The notes below the pieces were generated by a model. That model saw only the letters and a program-made list of their open reading frames with translations. It searched no databases and was not told where the DNA came from. The translations under genes and the position numbers were made by a program. From a virus, in the IMG/VR virus record IMGVR_UViG_3300046168_000082, positions 19,537 through 83,536 of that record: a stretch of 64,000 bases of DNA. The stretch is one strand, 5' to 3'. Positions 56,501 to 64,000 of this stretch are shown here, one piece after another. Numbering within the stretch: the first letter of the stretch is position 1; every line of letters starts with the position of its first letter.

Positions 56501-57889
56501 TCAATGAAACAAAGAGAAGGTATTCAGCAAGCTGCAATAGTTCAAGGGAAAACTATGAAAGCTAGTCAAAGAATCGAAGAAAGTCAAGCCTTGTTTGAAA
56601 TACTTCGGAGTAATGTCAATCTTGATAGTATGATGAACTTAACTCGATCCGAAAGAAGAGAGTTGGGAGAAACTATACCTAACCCCTCCACAAAACTTGG
56701 AGAGTTTAAACAAGATACTCAAGAAATGTACACTGGACAAGATAGTGTTATTGCGCAAAAATTTGATGAATTTTTAAAAGTTAATGAGGATGGCAATATT
56801 ACACTGAGTGAGATTAAAGGGTTTCAGGCAGAACTTAGGACGGTAGGAAAAAGAGGAAATGATATTGCTGATGACATGAGTCGAATGTCTGAAAATTTTG
56901 CGATAAAAGCTCAGCAACAGAGAGAAAAGATGCTTCTACAAAATCAATTACAATTAGCAACACTAGCTAAGGATGAATTAGCTAAAAAAGGTCAGCTCGT
57001 GACTGAGAGTGATCTACAATTTTTAACTGCTAATTCAAGCGCTATTGATATACCAAAAGCTCAAGATTTTGCAAACTTTGGCTCGAGAGGTGCAGGTCCA
57101 GTTAACACTGAAATGCTAAAACTTTTACAAGTGACAGAGCAAGTTGCTGCTATACTAGGGATGCAACCACATGAAATGATGGGAGTCGATAAAGTAGATT
57201 ACGACTATCAAAAGGCACAATATAATCAAGATTTAATGGAGAGGAGTCTGAAAGCTGACACAGGTCAGTTACCACCAGGCATGCAAGAGGTTCTTGATAA
57301 GATGGCTGAAAACACTAAGAAAGACTACGAGCAAGCTAAAAAATTTGACGAATTAATCAAAAAATCTTTATCAACTTTAACGGATTCTAAATCTGATGAC
57401 CCTTTGATAAATTTAAATTTACAAATGGCAACTTTAATTAAAGATGGACTTAAGATTCAAGAAAAGTCTGAATTAGCAAAAGAGATTGGGTTAGAAGTTG
57501 CTAAAAATTTACCCACAGGAAGTGGCACAACTTCTGGAGATCCTCCTCCACCTGAATACATCCCACCTTCTGGTGAAGTAACCATAATTGGCTTAGATCA
57601 ACTCACAACAAATTTGCAAACCACATCAACAAATCTAGAGACTTATACAAATTCAATATCGGAAATGACAAATACTATGTCAAGGTTACCAGAAGTGTTA
57701 AAAACAGAGTTGCAGTCTGTTGTTTTAGAGCACAACGTAACAGGATCTATTGATTTTAATTTTAATTCAGATGTCGTGAGAAACACATTAGGGCCCGTCA
57801 TGTTCGAACAGTTAAAAAGAACCATAGCTGAGCCTATGATATTAGATTATTTAGCTAGAGCTTTAGGTCCCAGAATGGACGTAGAATAA
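47558..57889 (+). CDS. Tape measure protein with embedded enzyme-like domains (3,443 aa)
   Basis: Residues ~60-330 carry the PhageMin_Tail-type domain (FQLVAESATELARQGLSSEE; AAIVTAVQQRTARGG). Hydrophobic segments lie at ~424-450 and 2413-2483 (Gly-rich). Between ~555 and ~2370 eleven GFVPNF-type linkers separate modules: a PD-(D/E)XK-like nuclease (~808-865, FDYTA...LFENKMK), a GNAT-like module (~1082-1228), an ADP-ribosyltransferase-like module (~1245-1465: LYRGQ, STSRKVAENF, EKEVMHI, the R-S-E triad), and a second nuclease-like module (~1799-1851, SIFETALKAVG...FADAKIG). The C-terminal ~950 residues are coiled coil. Such linker-plus-cargo tape measures are known in large environmental phages; the cargo may be ejected with DNA. 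Domain calls are by eye. Confidence 0.88.
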   Translation: MSVVNIPTSATGYHQSIVSQATTAQKAVNRMQMSPRLNPQGIVQPLGKITNSASEFQKSMDASAARVFAFGAAVGVINGISDAFRGIIQATAEVEKSLKDIQVVMEATDSAMKKFGDGLFDVARNTATSFQLVAESATELARQGLSSEETLARVNSALVLNRLSGLGAVKSTETLTAAINSFNKEGITHEQIVNRMANVDAAFAVSSADLAEAISRAGAVAQESGVQFNELAAIVTAVQQRTARGGSVIGNGFKSIFTRIKRSRVRDALEEIGVSTTNLDGSFRSSIDVLKDYAGVYETLSDSQKSYTSEQIAGVFQIQNLQALISDLNDEYSVYNRALGVANNTTNEATKRNEELNKTLSAVFTQTSLTAKELAASIGEIGFSDNFKEILTFLNNLAGKLNEMLSENKGSELAKGLVRGIGAFLTGPGLVILGAAFIKIFAMVTKFAKEAFSDLLGVNKETKRQQSLQVAISQILSTNAGLYQKIFAAGTSTAKQEQMILNIIKQETAERLKQEAVIKRIAASSSLVGIGASDKGFVPMGKRGAKKTGRKTLNAANGFLPSFNQEKRDINKGVGGAKTSDKPVLLKNHKMGRGRTENVIAHTGEWVINNFGGSGGTAIFNRDMAKQYGLPKEAKKITASGGLIPNFSKKRKDTLTRPSLELGWSPGGRSQISQKSDPFDKFTATVSRIEQDKTADETKGIVKKESGRFLQPYWVNKNNNKQVSSEWSGSNWGGSSYKEISKLPEEERQNFVKKYKIHSENFKQFKAKGYGQLMKTFPYNNSKKYIKDIVDSGGYSGKSQPQELKQKFAALNMNLSGAAGEISGAKYLKKIGYSDIKFIAAGKSFDYTARNKKGDKVLFENKMKEMQNISAYLKKGATEYLGTIAAPGIKDNKPQNINLDLVKSSGSLLFPSGINAVTAKDSKETNSKITHKNLVKDSKLRERLDKELELIWKNPDIKDSVKSEETIRNFLFHNAESKIPRYSSGFVPNFGPRWGRFKKYNKDKSLKDLRKKQADNKQMEEAFYVRSADAAQRFQRFNNKFGVEKIDDLFNVLPFSEGYVPNFMIKKPGFGRSGSVYSMNRGKEKVLNVSHIRAEEGEFGSSIYKNLMKEIESAAKSGQPYTKIDAGSVIGPRIPRALLAAKKMLDKKRLSSNIPKMTLEGVFIPRQLRKRVEGFRQDNYYRESGKFRTKDPAEYLPGEEGKLIKSLRAFGLGRNAHKRKAFVRLEDLPIGKNFSKGYIPNFRNVTLYRGQKQKELDLPNIGKNMPSFDAAKTPQEVIGVIQKFVKSHSTGPLSGYRNMGEVDGKMPSGATSFSTSRKVAENFSNSINIGQPVLPGKIFEKIVPEKNIFSKKKLLKIFNKGANPEKNFYPKVDQFKTAIKSGAVEKWAKKNGGVFLNVAGEYNDKRHLSLAKMDAGRMRSKYGKDMGSIVPEIDVGRTLSGKRDIFRKEKEVMHIMSRGYVPNFSFRGGALKRIATKMHKPAIEDPKGKILYQGKKYREAKFNTPDWDNPNVKWISPVAQRIQGGKQEVEEFAKYLSTRKDIPAYVASNFKKGLEKEKAALEEQKKRHYELGKKIKMGNAGYYERKNHFTTPLPEDNPFRVELKYLKKDKINDLVQGFRNNYSKGFIPNFAAGVKTSRGFFSTQRINRLKGGQAAKDQDGNKVYMNMFSPEDRKKIKGFQATFSKENMAATRQVSRDKKNEMQTIDASRQATMLVATNNLRKRVDTKIKQGKQDIRLKYRVEGLKPSRLKNSEEKIRGRVENLMLKESSFLAQEMAGAGNFGANTPPVTRIANAGSVGSAAGSIFETALKAVGKNKLFTKNNASFDIAGFPDEKLQKLFGYYTPFADAKIGLSPDTKRDFNQKLLKLPSSQAEIGKQDAVKQQAVSRSSRKNFGPLRKSEGFIPNFAIKKWEAQDFINKGLAKNLRDASKRFTSRDHEIMFGGKRFNSSSPGISVKKFGQEKSFDADYQKMKGVRSQDNFIFGPTVNNREERNFQMLLAQTQRMNLEAKQQRIARELSKKQQGIKSRDYKPTTIDKIFKTKSVRFDQINSMGNLTKKQFKLYGGANKDLTTAFHKKQNQLMQLLTNPPEDLDTGFRNGKGYYSPQVEQLEKELKDIKDQRKNLQAKYKNISDKSILNKFRKKFGGERIFVSPRMRRMLSRAAKGFIPKPRKLEGKEYSQFSTSLARYNSRVLKGSGKNNQGDMQSKMLESLDSRKMFKISRRKREETLGNIKQYLNSDIFKMLPQEIKNKVNNYYKKQTKTSGDNEYLRHSKNPSFTGRINNYAGGFVSNFSQPLQQAIAREGVALKERGLPKSSIKVEQSNKLKNNKNPMGLAVTNKFDEPGGLFQGINRANQMGIDPKTHGMSEGYVPNFRMIQKLIPGKYLKDLNRRMHAGKFLKKRGERGNPQSGSGFGQNLAMGGMFAAPMANEMMFGGQEKPLGVGASAASGAMTGAGFGAMFGVPGMIAGAGLGAAHGAISSYSKKDGVEASSRMMEGLKKSKEKLDKIMNDGSAMESFGAGLIELNQAMESGDPKEIVAANKKMRESLMNIADPKLRDKLHEIRSSSVSASEKLKMMGEAINDVKGRAEEFQGLMNAGGKFQEHTQKNAKLGEGAMGAIADTFSATAEGLMNWEWQGGNYAKKRRDRMSGTFTQTEEGEAAAKDTAMSFLNPIMKNNAIEARNLANERIASGAASRSIASDKKLIQDLINSNKRYIEITKERDEISRAQKSGEIGEKEAFQGIQNLNSERIDLDKNYARKRRDVEGFNDSSIASSLMEIYKSGEFNLSQETLKKFEDIADGLDDVSGEISNLKGLSTTEIEVKRREGLVTDASAGVVDRVALQDFNQQEAGLFRSGQFEETEVIQQLKSSGQNAVAVELMKQLENETGVLARAFAKHYEDANKKIATSFSDLSSSMDAANTTLSTRERLDQKTLSMYQKIISAQDRMNSVMGNYANAVSKASGNLENMNDFLMSGIDYLVSTGSMKQREGIQQAAIVQGKTMKASQRIEESQALFEILRSNVNLDSMMNLTRSERRELGETIPNPSTKLGEFKQDTQEMYTGQDSVIAQKFDEFLKVNEDGNITLSEIKGFQAELRTVGKRGNDIADDMSRMSENFAIKAQQQREKMLLQNQLQLATLAKDELAKKGQLVTESDLQFLTANSSAIDIPKAQDFANFGSRGAGPVNTEMLKLLQVTEQVAAILGMQPHEMMGVDKVDYDYQKAQYNQDLMERSLKADTGQLPPGMQEVLDKMAENTKKDYEQAKKFDELIKKSLSTLTDSKSDDPLINLNLQMATLIKDGLKIQEKSELAKEIGLEVAKNLPTGSGTTSGDPPPPEYIPPSGEVTIIGLDQLTTNLQTTSTNLETYTNSISEMTNTMSRLPEVLKTELQSVVLEHNVTGSIDFNFNSDVVRNTLGPVMFEQLKRTIAEPMILDYLARALGPRMDVE

Positions 57890-57917
57890 AAATTTTTTAT
57901 TTTTAATATAATAGTAT

Positions 57918-60900
57918 ATGAATTTTAATAATGTAAGCTTGTTATCCATATCAGAACAACAAAATAGTTTTGGTGGTGATTTAAGTTTTCATAAAATTAA
58001 AAATATATCTATAACTGGATATTTACTCGACCTACAAAATACTGATGGGGTAAAAAGTATTATTGAGCAAGCAAATGATATATTTGAAATTCCAGATGCT
58101 CTAGCTAGTGATGATAGTTCAATACTTAACGCAATACAGGGTATTGAAATTAATGGAGTCGATTATGGAGAAGGCTTTGTAACTTCTTTTTCTGTTGATG
58201 GAGATAGTATACAAACTGCAAATTATGAAGCAGAATTAGTTGTAAAAGAAGAGGGAGATTTAAAGGATATAATATTAGCGCAAAATCTATATCCAGAAAC
58301 AGCAACAGGAACAAGTACACCTTTAGATAATAAATTAATTTTTAGTGATTCAAATTTAACAGATGAAGATTTAAAATATTTAGAAAATTTTGATGAAAAT
58401 TTATCTTTCACTACAGATGCTAGTAACAAAGGATCTTTTACTCATCAAATTAATTGCACTTTTAAACACAGAGAATCGTTAATACCTTCAAGAAAAAATA
58501 TATGGAGCAATAGTTCAATACAACAATCAAAACTTAAGAATTTAAAAAATAGAGGTAAAGGATCTTTAAAAGTTTTAGCTAATCAAGTTAGCTCGTATTC
58601 ATTAAATTTAAATGCTGGAGATTATGTTCTACAGTTTGATTACTTGGGGCAAGATTCTCAATCTTGGGGTAGTGCTAGTGTTGATTTCGAAAATGAAAAT
58701 TATAGTCTTGATAATGTTGCTGGTATTAAAAAAATAGAAGTTAACTTAACCACAAGTAAGACAGTTTCAATATCTTTAAACGCAAATTCAACAAATAATA
58801 CTTTTTTTGATAATTTAAAATTATTTAAAAAAGATGAACTGCCGTTACAGAAGAGCAGGGAGTTAGCTAATTTTTTATTAGATAATAACCCTAACTACCC
58901 AGTAATACAAAGTAGTTACAACGATAAATATAAAAACTCTTCTAGTTTTGATAATTTTTCATATACAGAAAGTTTTGACGAAGTTAATCTTACTTACTCA
59001 AAATCTAGAACTATAGAAAATGATGCGCTGCAAAATGGCTCAGACATATCTTTGTCTCAAAATTACGCTGTTAATTATTTACCAGAAGGAGTTATAGAAA
59101 TAACTGAAGTATCAAACTTACAACTTTTAAAAAATAAAACTGATAATAATTTAAAAAATTTCGCAACAAGTGTTGTTAATGGTTCGTATTCAAGATGTTT
59201 ATCAAAATTAGAGGGGTATGAAGATTATTTTACCTATGGTTGCCCAACAAATACATCGACAGAAATAAATAAAAATAATTTACTTTCTACCCCGATATCA
59301 AAATCAATAACATATAATATAAATAAAGGGTTAGCAACCATCCAGGTTGTATACTCTAATCATAATAGTTTAAAATTTAATGGTGGACCTTATAATCATG
59401 AACACCAAGAGTCTATTTCTGAATTTGATGGTTATTATATAATTAATATATCAGGAGTAATTCAAGGAGAAGATGAAGCTTTAGAGAATAAAAATGCTTA
59501 CGCTAAAAACGGTCTTGATGATGCAATTAGCGGACTAGCAACAAGAATATCAGAGATAAAAACAAATATAGGGATAAGCTCAACTTTTAGAGAATTATCG
59601 AGAACAATAGACGCTAATACTTCTATTGGTGAAATTTCCTATGACATAGAATATAGTGATAAAAAATCACTCGAAGGTTACACTGATGCTGATGGAAAAA
59701 AAATTGCAAAATCATACGAAATCTCAGTAGCAATAGATAATTCTAGTAGGATTTATAATAACTTTTCAGTAAATTGTAAAAATATCGCTCAATTACTAGG
59801 AAATTTGTTTTCACCAAAAACAATAACAGTTTCTATCGATTTAAATGGATACAAGAACGTTACTCAAATTGAACTATATAACGCAGCTAAGTCTATATTA
59901 ACATCACAAAATTTATTATTTGACGATGAAAACTCAAACAACTTTTTAACTGAAGAGAATTATAATTTTTCAGAAAAACAAAAATCTTTATCTTACACAA
60001 GGGCATCTTTTGATTTAAGTTCTTGTCCTGTTCCAACAATAACAGCAACAGAGGGATTTGGTTTTTTAAACGATTTCAAACATCCACCTTTTACACCAAC
60101 TCCTGAGACTATAACTTTTGAGCCTGAGATATTTGATATTTACCCAATTACAATTACATCAACCCCTGATTTTAATTTTAACTATACTCCTTACCAAGCT
60201 ACGATAATACCTGAGGAGACACCAACAACAACTCAAACAGAAACGTTTACTCCATTTACCCAAACAACTTTTCCAACTGCCACCGAAACAGAAAACGTTA
60301 GTCAACCAGATCCTACTTCTACTCCCACGCTAAATTCGTATTTTTATAGAGCTTATATACCAGATAATTGGAATAATAATATTGCAAATTTAGCTCCAGG
60401 GGGTAATATAATATTAGGGTATAAATGTTTGGATGAAGGAGGTTCTTTAAATAATCCAAATTTCACTTTTATTAACCAAAGTTACGCGGAAGATTCATCC
60501 AATATTGTTAAAGATTGTTATAGGGGGATAGGTGATAATGGACAAGCTTTCGGGTCTTTTTTATTTGAAATGCCTCCAGAAATAACGCCAACACCATTAG
60601 TTGATCAATGTACTTTATACACAGCTACTATACCAGATTTTTGGGTTGGAGCAATTGGCGATTTAGTTTCTTCTTCAACCTCTTTTAATATTATTGGTGG
60701 TTATAAAAATTCAGCTGCTTTCTTATATTCTAATTTAAGTAGTTCTAGTGATTTAATAAAATTATCTGACAATAATAGCTCTCATCCTGATTTTAATTCA
60801 AGTAGCAAAGAAGTTTATGCTGGCCCTCTTATTATTGAAAGTTGTCAACCTATTTCAGTAGAAAGTTATGATGTCGTGGAATTAAACATTCCTTTATCTT

Positions 60901-61181
60901 CGTCAAAAAGTATAAAAGAATTAGTGATAGAAAATCAGAATGATTTAAACTGGAGCGCTGGTATATGTTTTGAAATAATTGGTTATAGGAGTTGTAATAA
61001 TATTAAACGATACAACTCTTTTGTTAATCAACCCCCAACGACAACAGAAACTCCTAGAGAATTACAAAGTTTTAGCGTAGTTGATAATTGTAATGAATTA
61101 TCTGGCAGGACACAGGTATTTTCTGTGTATTTAAGGAAGTATAGTTGTGGATCAACTTCAATAGAAAATTCAATAGGATAA
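57918..61181 (+). CDS. Tail/baseplate protein with Thr/Pro-rich linker (1,087 aa)
   Basis: Virion protein downstream of the tape measure. N-terminal ~130 residues resemble a distal-tail-like beta domain; residues ~215-310 resemble a carbohydrate-binding beta-sandwich (AGDYVLQFDYLGQDSQSWGS, FFDNLKLFK); several 'YYIINISGVIQGEDEAL'-type repeats follow. Residues ~720-810 are a Thr/Pro-rich stretch (TPTPETITFEPE; TETFTPFTQTTF) linking to C-terminal domains rich in paired Cys. Probably host-contact or baseplate. Function inferred from position. Confidence 0.6.
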   Translation: MNFNNVSLLSISEQQNSFGGDLSFHKIKNISITGYLLDLQNTDGVKSIIEQANDIFEIPDALASDDSSILNAIQGIEINGVDYGEGFVTSFSVDGDSIQTANYEAELVVKEEGDLKDIILAQNLYPETATGTSTPLDNKLIFSDSNLTDEDLKYLENFDENLSFTTDASNKGSFTHQINCTFKHRESLIPSRKNIWSNSSIQQSKLKNLKNRGKGSLKVLANQVSSYSLNLNAGDYVLQFDYLGQDSQSWGSASVDFENENYSLDNVAGIKKIEVNLTTSKTVSISLNANSTNNTFFDNLKLFKKDELPLQKSRELANFLLDNNPNYPVIQSSYNDKYKNSSSFDNFSYTESFDEVNLTYSKSRTIENDALQNGSDISLSQNYAVNYLPEGVIEITEVSNLQLLKNKTDNNLKNFATSVVNGSYSRCLSKLEGYEDYFTYGCPTNTSTEINKNNLLSTPISKSITYNINKGLATIQVVYSNHNSLKFNGGPYNHEHQESISEFDGYYIINISGVIQGEDEALENKNAYAKNGLDDAISGLATRISEIKTNIGISSTFRELSRTIDANTSIGEISYDIEYSDKKSLEGYTDADGKKIAKSYEISVAIDNSSRIYNNFSVNCKNIAQLLGNLFSPKTITVSIDLNGYKNVTQIELYNAAKSILTSQNLLFDDENSNNFLTEENYNFSEKQKSLSYTRASFDLSSCPVPTITATEGFGFLNDFKHPPFTPTPETITFEPEIFDIYPITITSTPDFNFNYTPYQATIIPEETPTTTQTETFTPFTQTTFPTATETENVSQPDPTSTPTLNSYFYRAYIPDNWNNNIANLAPGGNIILGYKCLDEGGSLNNPNFTFINQSYAEDSSNIVKDCYRGIGDNGQAFGSFLFEMPPEITPTPLVDQCTLYTATIPDFWVGAIGDLVSSSTSFNIIGGYKNSAAFLYSNLSSSSDLIKLSDNNSSHPDFNSSSKEVYAGPLIIESCQPISVESYDVVELNIPLSSSKSIKELVIENQNDLNWSAGICFEIIGYRSCNNIKRYNSFVNQPPTTTETPRELQSFSVVDNCNELSGRTQVFSVYLRKYSCGSTSIENSIG

Positions 61182-62839
61182 TGAGTGTTAATATATTTTA
61201 TAATAGTGTAGACTTTTTCTCAAGCAAAGATATTCCAACACCTAGAGTTCGAAGAAGTTCAACAACCGTAGAGATGGGAGAAATTACTGGAGTACGAGAA
61301 TTGCTTCTGCTGGAAGGAAGTATATACATAGAGTCTCCCCCAGCTGACTGCGATTATTTTTCAGAAATAACAAAAATAAGAGACGATCTTTTTAATTTTT
61401 TTTCACAAAAATATAAACCATTAATAATAAAGCAAGACGGGACTACAATTTTTGAAAAAGATTTTTGTGACATTAAAAATATTGTTTTTGAAAATTCTAA
61501 TTATGTAAAAACTCTGCCTTATTCAATAGAAATTGAATGTTATGACGAAAAAATACATAATGAATTTTTTGAAGTTAAGGAAGCTGAAAACTCAACAAAT
61601 ATAAATAAAGATGATGAAGATTTTTATACAATTAGTAGAACTTTATCTGCGATAGGGGTAAGCACTCAGGACGGTCAGCTTCAAGGAAAAAACACCACTG
61701 AAAAGTCTAATGCTTTACAGAACGCTATTGATTTTGTAGATTCGTTAAAGGTTTTTGATCCAGTTTTACCTGAAGGTCAAGATGACTTGGCTCTGCAACT
61801 TATTTCTGAAAATGAAACTATTGATCGAATAAAAAACTTTTACCAAATTAACCAAGAATATCAAGCTCAAAAAAATGTTAACGATTCAACAAAGGGAGTT
61901 TTGAGATACACCGTCGATCAATCGAAAAGTTTTGGAGACATTAAAACAGTTCAAATGTCTGGAGAGCTTAACTTTGGTAAAAGTACAAGTTTTTCAGATG
62001 TGAGATCAAGGTTTAAACAAATTAATTTTTTGCAAGAAATAGAAAAAGTTATATCTATAGAAAAATTAAACAAGACACCTAAATCGCTAGAAATATCAGA
62101 AAATGATCCAGCAAGACAAATATCTTTTAAGGTTGTTTTTGATGATGATCAGAATTATGACCAATGCGGAGCGTCTGAAAAAGTTGATTTTTCAATAGAC
62201 GAAGATGGAGAAAAAATTGTAGTAAATATTTCGGGTAGTATACAAGCTCTTGGACCTCAGGAAAAAAGATGGGATTTTGTAAAAGATAAATTTTATAATG
62301 CTTCATATGATAACGTATCCTATGAGAGCAGGGCTCATCAATTAGCTCAAGAGCAATTAAATATTTTTTATAATTCAAAAAGTTTAAATGGAACGCCAGA
62401 ATCTTTTCAGGTGTCTGAAGATGAAAATAATAACATTATTCAATTTAATTACGTTTTTAATAACGAAGATAAACTTGATGATTTTAAAAATTTTGAATGT
62501 AACGTCAGTGTAAAAATGTCTTCAAATAGATACTCGATAGATTTGAACGCAGGAGGCGGGATGAATAGATACATAGCATCTAAAGCAGGTCAGACAGTGC
62601 CTGTTGTTTCTATTGGGGTGCAAGGTTCTTACAAAAACTTCACGGGCAACGAAGTTAATGATAGAGCTACAGCTCTTGATTTACTTAGAGGCAAAATAAA
62701 TGAAAAATTTCAAGAAGTAGAATCAGAATTTTTTCCAAACCACAAATCAAGAGTTTCGTCTGATTCTGAAAACTATTTTAAAAACGAGAATATAGCTTCT
62801 ATAAGCCAGACAAAAGAATATTATGATTATTTAGTGTGA
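61181..62839 (+). CDS. Tail/baseplate protein (552 aa)
   Basis: ATG 61181 overlaps the upstream TAA (TAATG) and is preferred over an ATG at 61145. Early residues GEITGVRELLLLEGSIYIES resemble a distal-tail fold. Later repeats (KIVVNISGSIQALGPQEKRW; VVSIGVQGSYKNFTG) match repeats in the preceding protein, pointing to tandem duplication of a tail beta module across the two genes. Likely part of the tail tip. Confidence 0.6.
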   Translation: MSVNIFYNSVDFFSSKDIPTPRVRRSSTTVEMGEITGVRELLLLEGSIYIESPPADCDYFSEITKIRDDLFNFFSQKYKPLIIKQDGTTIFEKDFCDIKNIVFENSNYVKTLPYSIEIECYDEKIHNEFFEVKEAENSTNINKDDEDFYTISRTLSAIGVSTQDGQLQGKNTTEKSNALQNAIDFVDSLKVFDPVLPEGQDDLALQLISENETIDRIKNFYQINQEYQAQKNVNDSTKGVLRYTVDQSKSFGDIKTVQMSGELNFGKSTSFSDVRSRFKQINFLQEIEKVISIEKLNKTPKSLEISENDPARQISFKVVFDDDQNYDQCGASEKVDFSIDEDGEKIVVNISGSIQALGPQEKRWDFVKDKFYNASYDNVSYESRAHQLAQEQLNIFYNSKSLNGTPESFQVSEDENNNIIQFNYVFNNEDKLDDFKNFECNVSVKMSSNRYSIDLNAGGGMNRYIASKAGQTVPVVSIGVQGSYKNFTGNEVNDRATALDLLRGKINEKFQEVESEFFPNHKSRVSSDSENYFKNENIASISQTKEYYDYLV

Positions 62840-63822
62840 TGAGTTGTATAAATAAAAATTTAGATAGTTTATGTAATAAATTTGTATCCTTGAATATCAA
62901 TTTAAGCCCAACAGGGGGACCCACCATAGACTGTGAATTAATTGGAGAACCAAATGGCAACCCTGTTGAGGTTGCTAGTGGCATAGTTAATGAATTAAAT
63001 AATTTAGACTTACCTATACCACTTGGACCTTGGGTCGTTACATCTATAAAAACCGCAAAAAGTAGTAGTGGAATTGTAACTTCTGTGAGAGCTGTAGATT
63101 CTGTATGGCTAGACTATAATTCAAAGCTTCTTGGTGTTCAAGGATCTTCTGGTGGAGATGTTATCTTAGGAGAAGAGTACTTTCATATACAGGGTATACC
63201 TGTTGGGAAAAATTTAGGAAGAGGAGAGATTATTATCAAAGGAGATTTGTTGAGACAGTATTATAGAAATTTTAATAATGGAACTAAATATATTAATGCT
63301 GATGGCAATATAGTTTCGCAGAGCAGTTTAAGCGCTAAGCAGTTTTTAGAAAGCTACTCTTACTCTTTGCCTAACCCATTTATAGAATTTGGAAGTTTTT
63401 ATTATAAATTTGAAGATTTAATTAAAGAAACTAAAGTAAATAATGCATCTGGTATCTATGGTTTATATAATGAATCTGGATCTTTTTTTGATGTCTTGAG
63501 TTCTATCGGGGCAAGTTTTGGAAAATTATTTGTAGCTAATTCAATGTATGGAGCAACTTTTGTAGATTTAGCTTCTAATATTGGAAAACTAGAAGTTTTA
63601 GAGAACGCTGGAATATCAGTGCCAGAATCAGCCGTTAACTCAGCTAAAGAAATTGATTTTGCTTCTGGTTATACAATAGAAGCTACAAGAATCAATAAGA
63701 TGCCAGGGAGGTATAAAAACCAGTCTGACTTGGATGATGACATTGACTCAGATGATGGAAGGGCGATTTCTGATACGAATAGAAATGGATCCAAGTTTTT
63801 GCTCGGTAGAACAATATACTAA
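62836..63822 (+). CDS. Tail-tip protein candidate (328 aa)
   Basis: Overlaps its upstream neighbour by ATGA. Residues LNINLSPTGGPTIDCELIGE and ARGEIIIKGDLLRQYY-like strands, then GASFGKLFVANSMYGATFVD; the C-terminus is Asp/Asn-rich. Position suggests a baseplate hub or tip component. A second open frame begins inside its last 38 nt (see 63785), so either a gene overlap or a frame break exists here. Confidence 0.55.
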   Translation: MMSCINKNLDSLCNKFVSLNINLSPTGGPTIDCELIGEPNGNPVEVASGIVNELNNLDLPIPLGPWVVTSIKTAKSSSGIVTSVRAVDSVWLDYNSKLLGVQGSSGGDVILGEEYFHIQGIPVGKNLGRGEIIIKGDLLRQYYRNFNNGTKYINADGNIVSQSSLSAKQFLESYSYSLPNPFIEFGSFYYKFEDLIKETKVNNASGIYGLYNESGSFFDVLSSIGASFGKLFVANSMYGATFVDLASNIGKLEVLENAGISVPESAVNSAKEIDFASGYTIEATRINKMPGRYKNQSDLDDDIDSDDGRAISDTNRNGSKFLLGRTIY

Positions 63823-64000
63823 TAGTCAAGGGTCTAGCAGGGGAGGTATCGTAGACGCTTCGAAAATTTACAGAAGAGATAAGCAATACGATGAGTATGA
63901 ATGGAAAAAATCTGATTTAGCTTGGGCTATATTTAAACAAACTAACTTGGGTAAAGAATATTGCGCAGCTGCAAATATAAAGAAAAGAGTGCTAGATGAT
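63785..64000 (+). CDS. N-terminal part of a tail-module protein (runs off the window)
   Basis: Starts at ATG 63785 in the +1 frame relative to the preceding gene and stays open to the right edge (72 codons: MDPSFCSVEQYTNSQGSSRG...). It contains SKIYRRDKQYDEYEWKKSDL and EYCAAANIKKRVLDD. The 38-nt overlap is longer than elsewhere, so it might instead be the continuation of the 62836 gene. Function unknown. Confidence 0.5.
   Translation, partial: MDPSFCSVEQYTNSQGSSRGGIVDASKIYRRDKQYDEYEWKKSDLAWAIFKQTNLGKEYCAAANIKKRVLDD

Overview
This 64-kb window is part of the genome of an A+T-rich tailed double-stranded DNA bacteriophage. The sequence carries homologues of T4 rIIA and rIIB, a PhoH ATPase, a tRNA-Cys gene, and a complete head-to-tail morphogenesis module: large terminase, portal, prohead protease/scaffold, decoration protein, HK97-type major capsid protein, connectors, tail tube, tail chaperone candidates, tape measure and baseplate genes. 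No contractile-sheath gene is visible between the capsid and the tape measure, so a siphovirus-like tail is more likely than a myovirus. The host cannot be named. Early promoters are of the sigma70 type (TTGACA, 17-bp spacer, TAnnnT), which argues against Bacteroidota. No replication, lysis or integrase gene is in view, so the genome continues beyond the window and nothing points to lysogeny.

Layout. Positions 1-9,060 hold about 35 very small, tightly packed, mostly unrecognised + strand genes, a lipoprotein gene and tRNA-Cys. Positions 9,080-12,870 hold rIIA and rIIB. Positions 12,870-15,000 are A+T-rich with small genes on both strands. Positions 15,011-15,457 are a G+C-enriched transcription unit without a good reading frame, with its own promoter and terminator; this is probably a structured non-coding RNA. 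Positions 15.5-26.6 kb are an accessory region built of short transcription units on both strands. They are separated by nine copies of a ~75-bp long palindrome, and many genes start exactly where transcription should start (leaderless). Seven genes in this region have their reading frame broken by a single-base shift. Positions 26.84-64 kb are the late module, all on the + strand: PhoH, small proteins, a putative divergent sigma factor, packaging genes (including a C2H2-ERCC4 nuclease), capsid genes with an embedded GDP-mannose 4,6-dehydratase, connectors, tail tube, chaperones, a 3,443-residue tape measure protein with embedded enzyme-like domains, and baseplate/fibre genes.

Regulation seen in sequence. 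At least 18 early/accessory genes share the arrangement TTGnnn-N17-TAnnnT-N6-ATG, in which the start codon falls at the expected +1. The late module instead repeats a GTGTA-centred motif 11-31 bp before start codons. A small sigma-like protein is encoded at 28,351-29,070, just upstream of the packaging genes, and could read that motif. The most novel signals are the leaderless promoter architecture, the palindrome that sits at almost every transcription-unit end but not at the divergent junction, the unidentified ~410-nt RNA, and the multi-domain tape measure protein.
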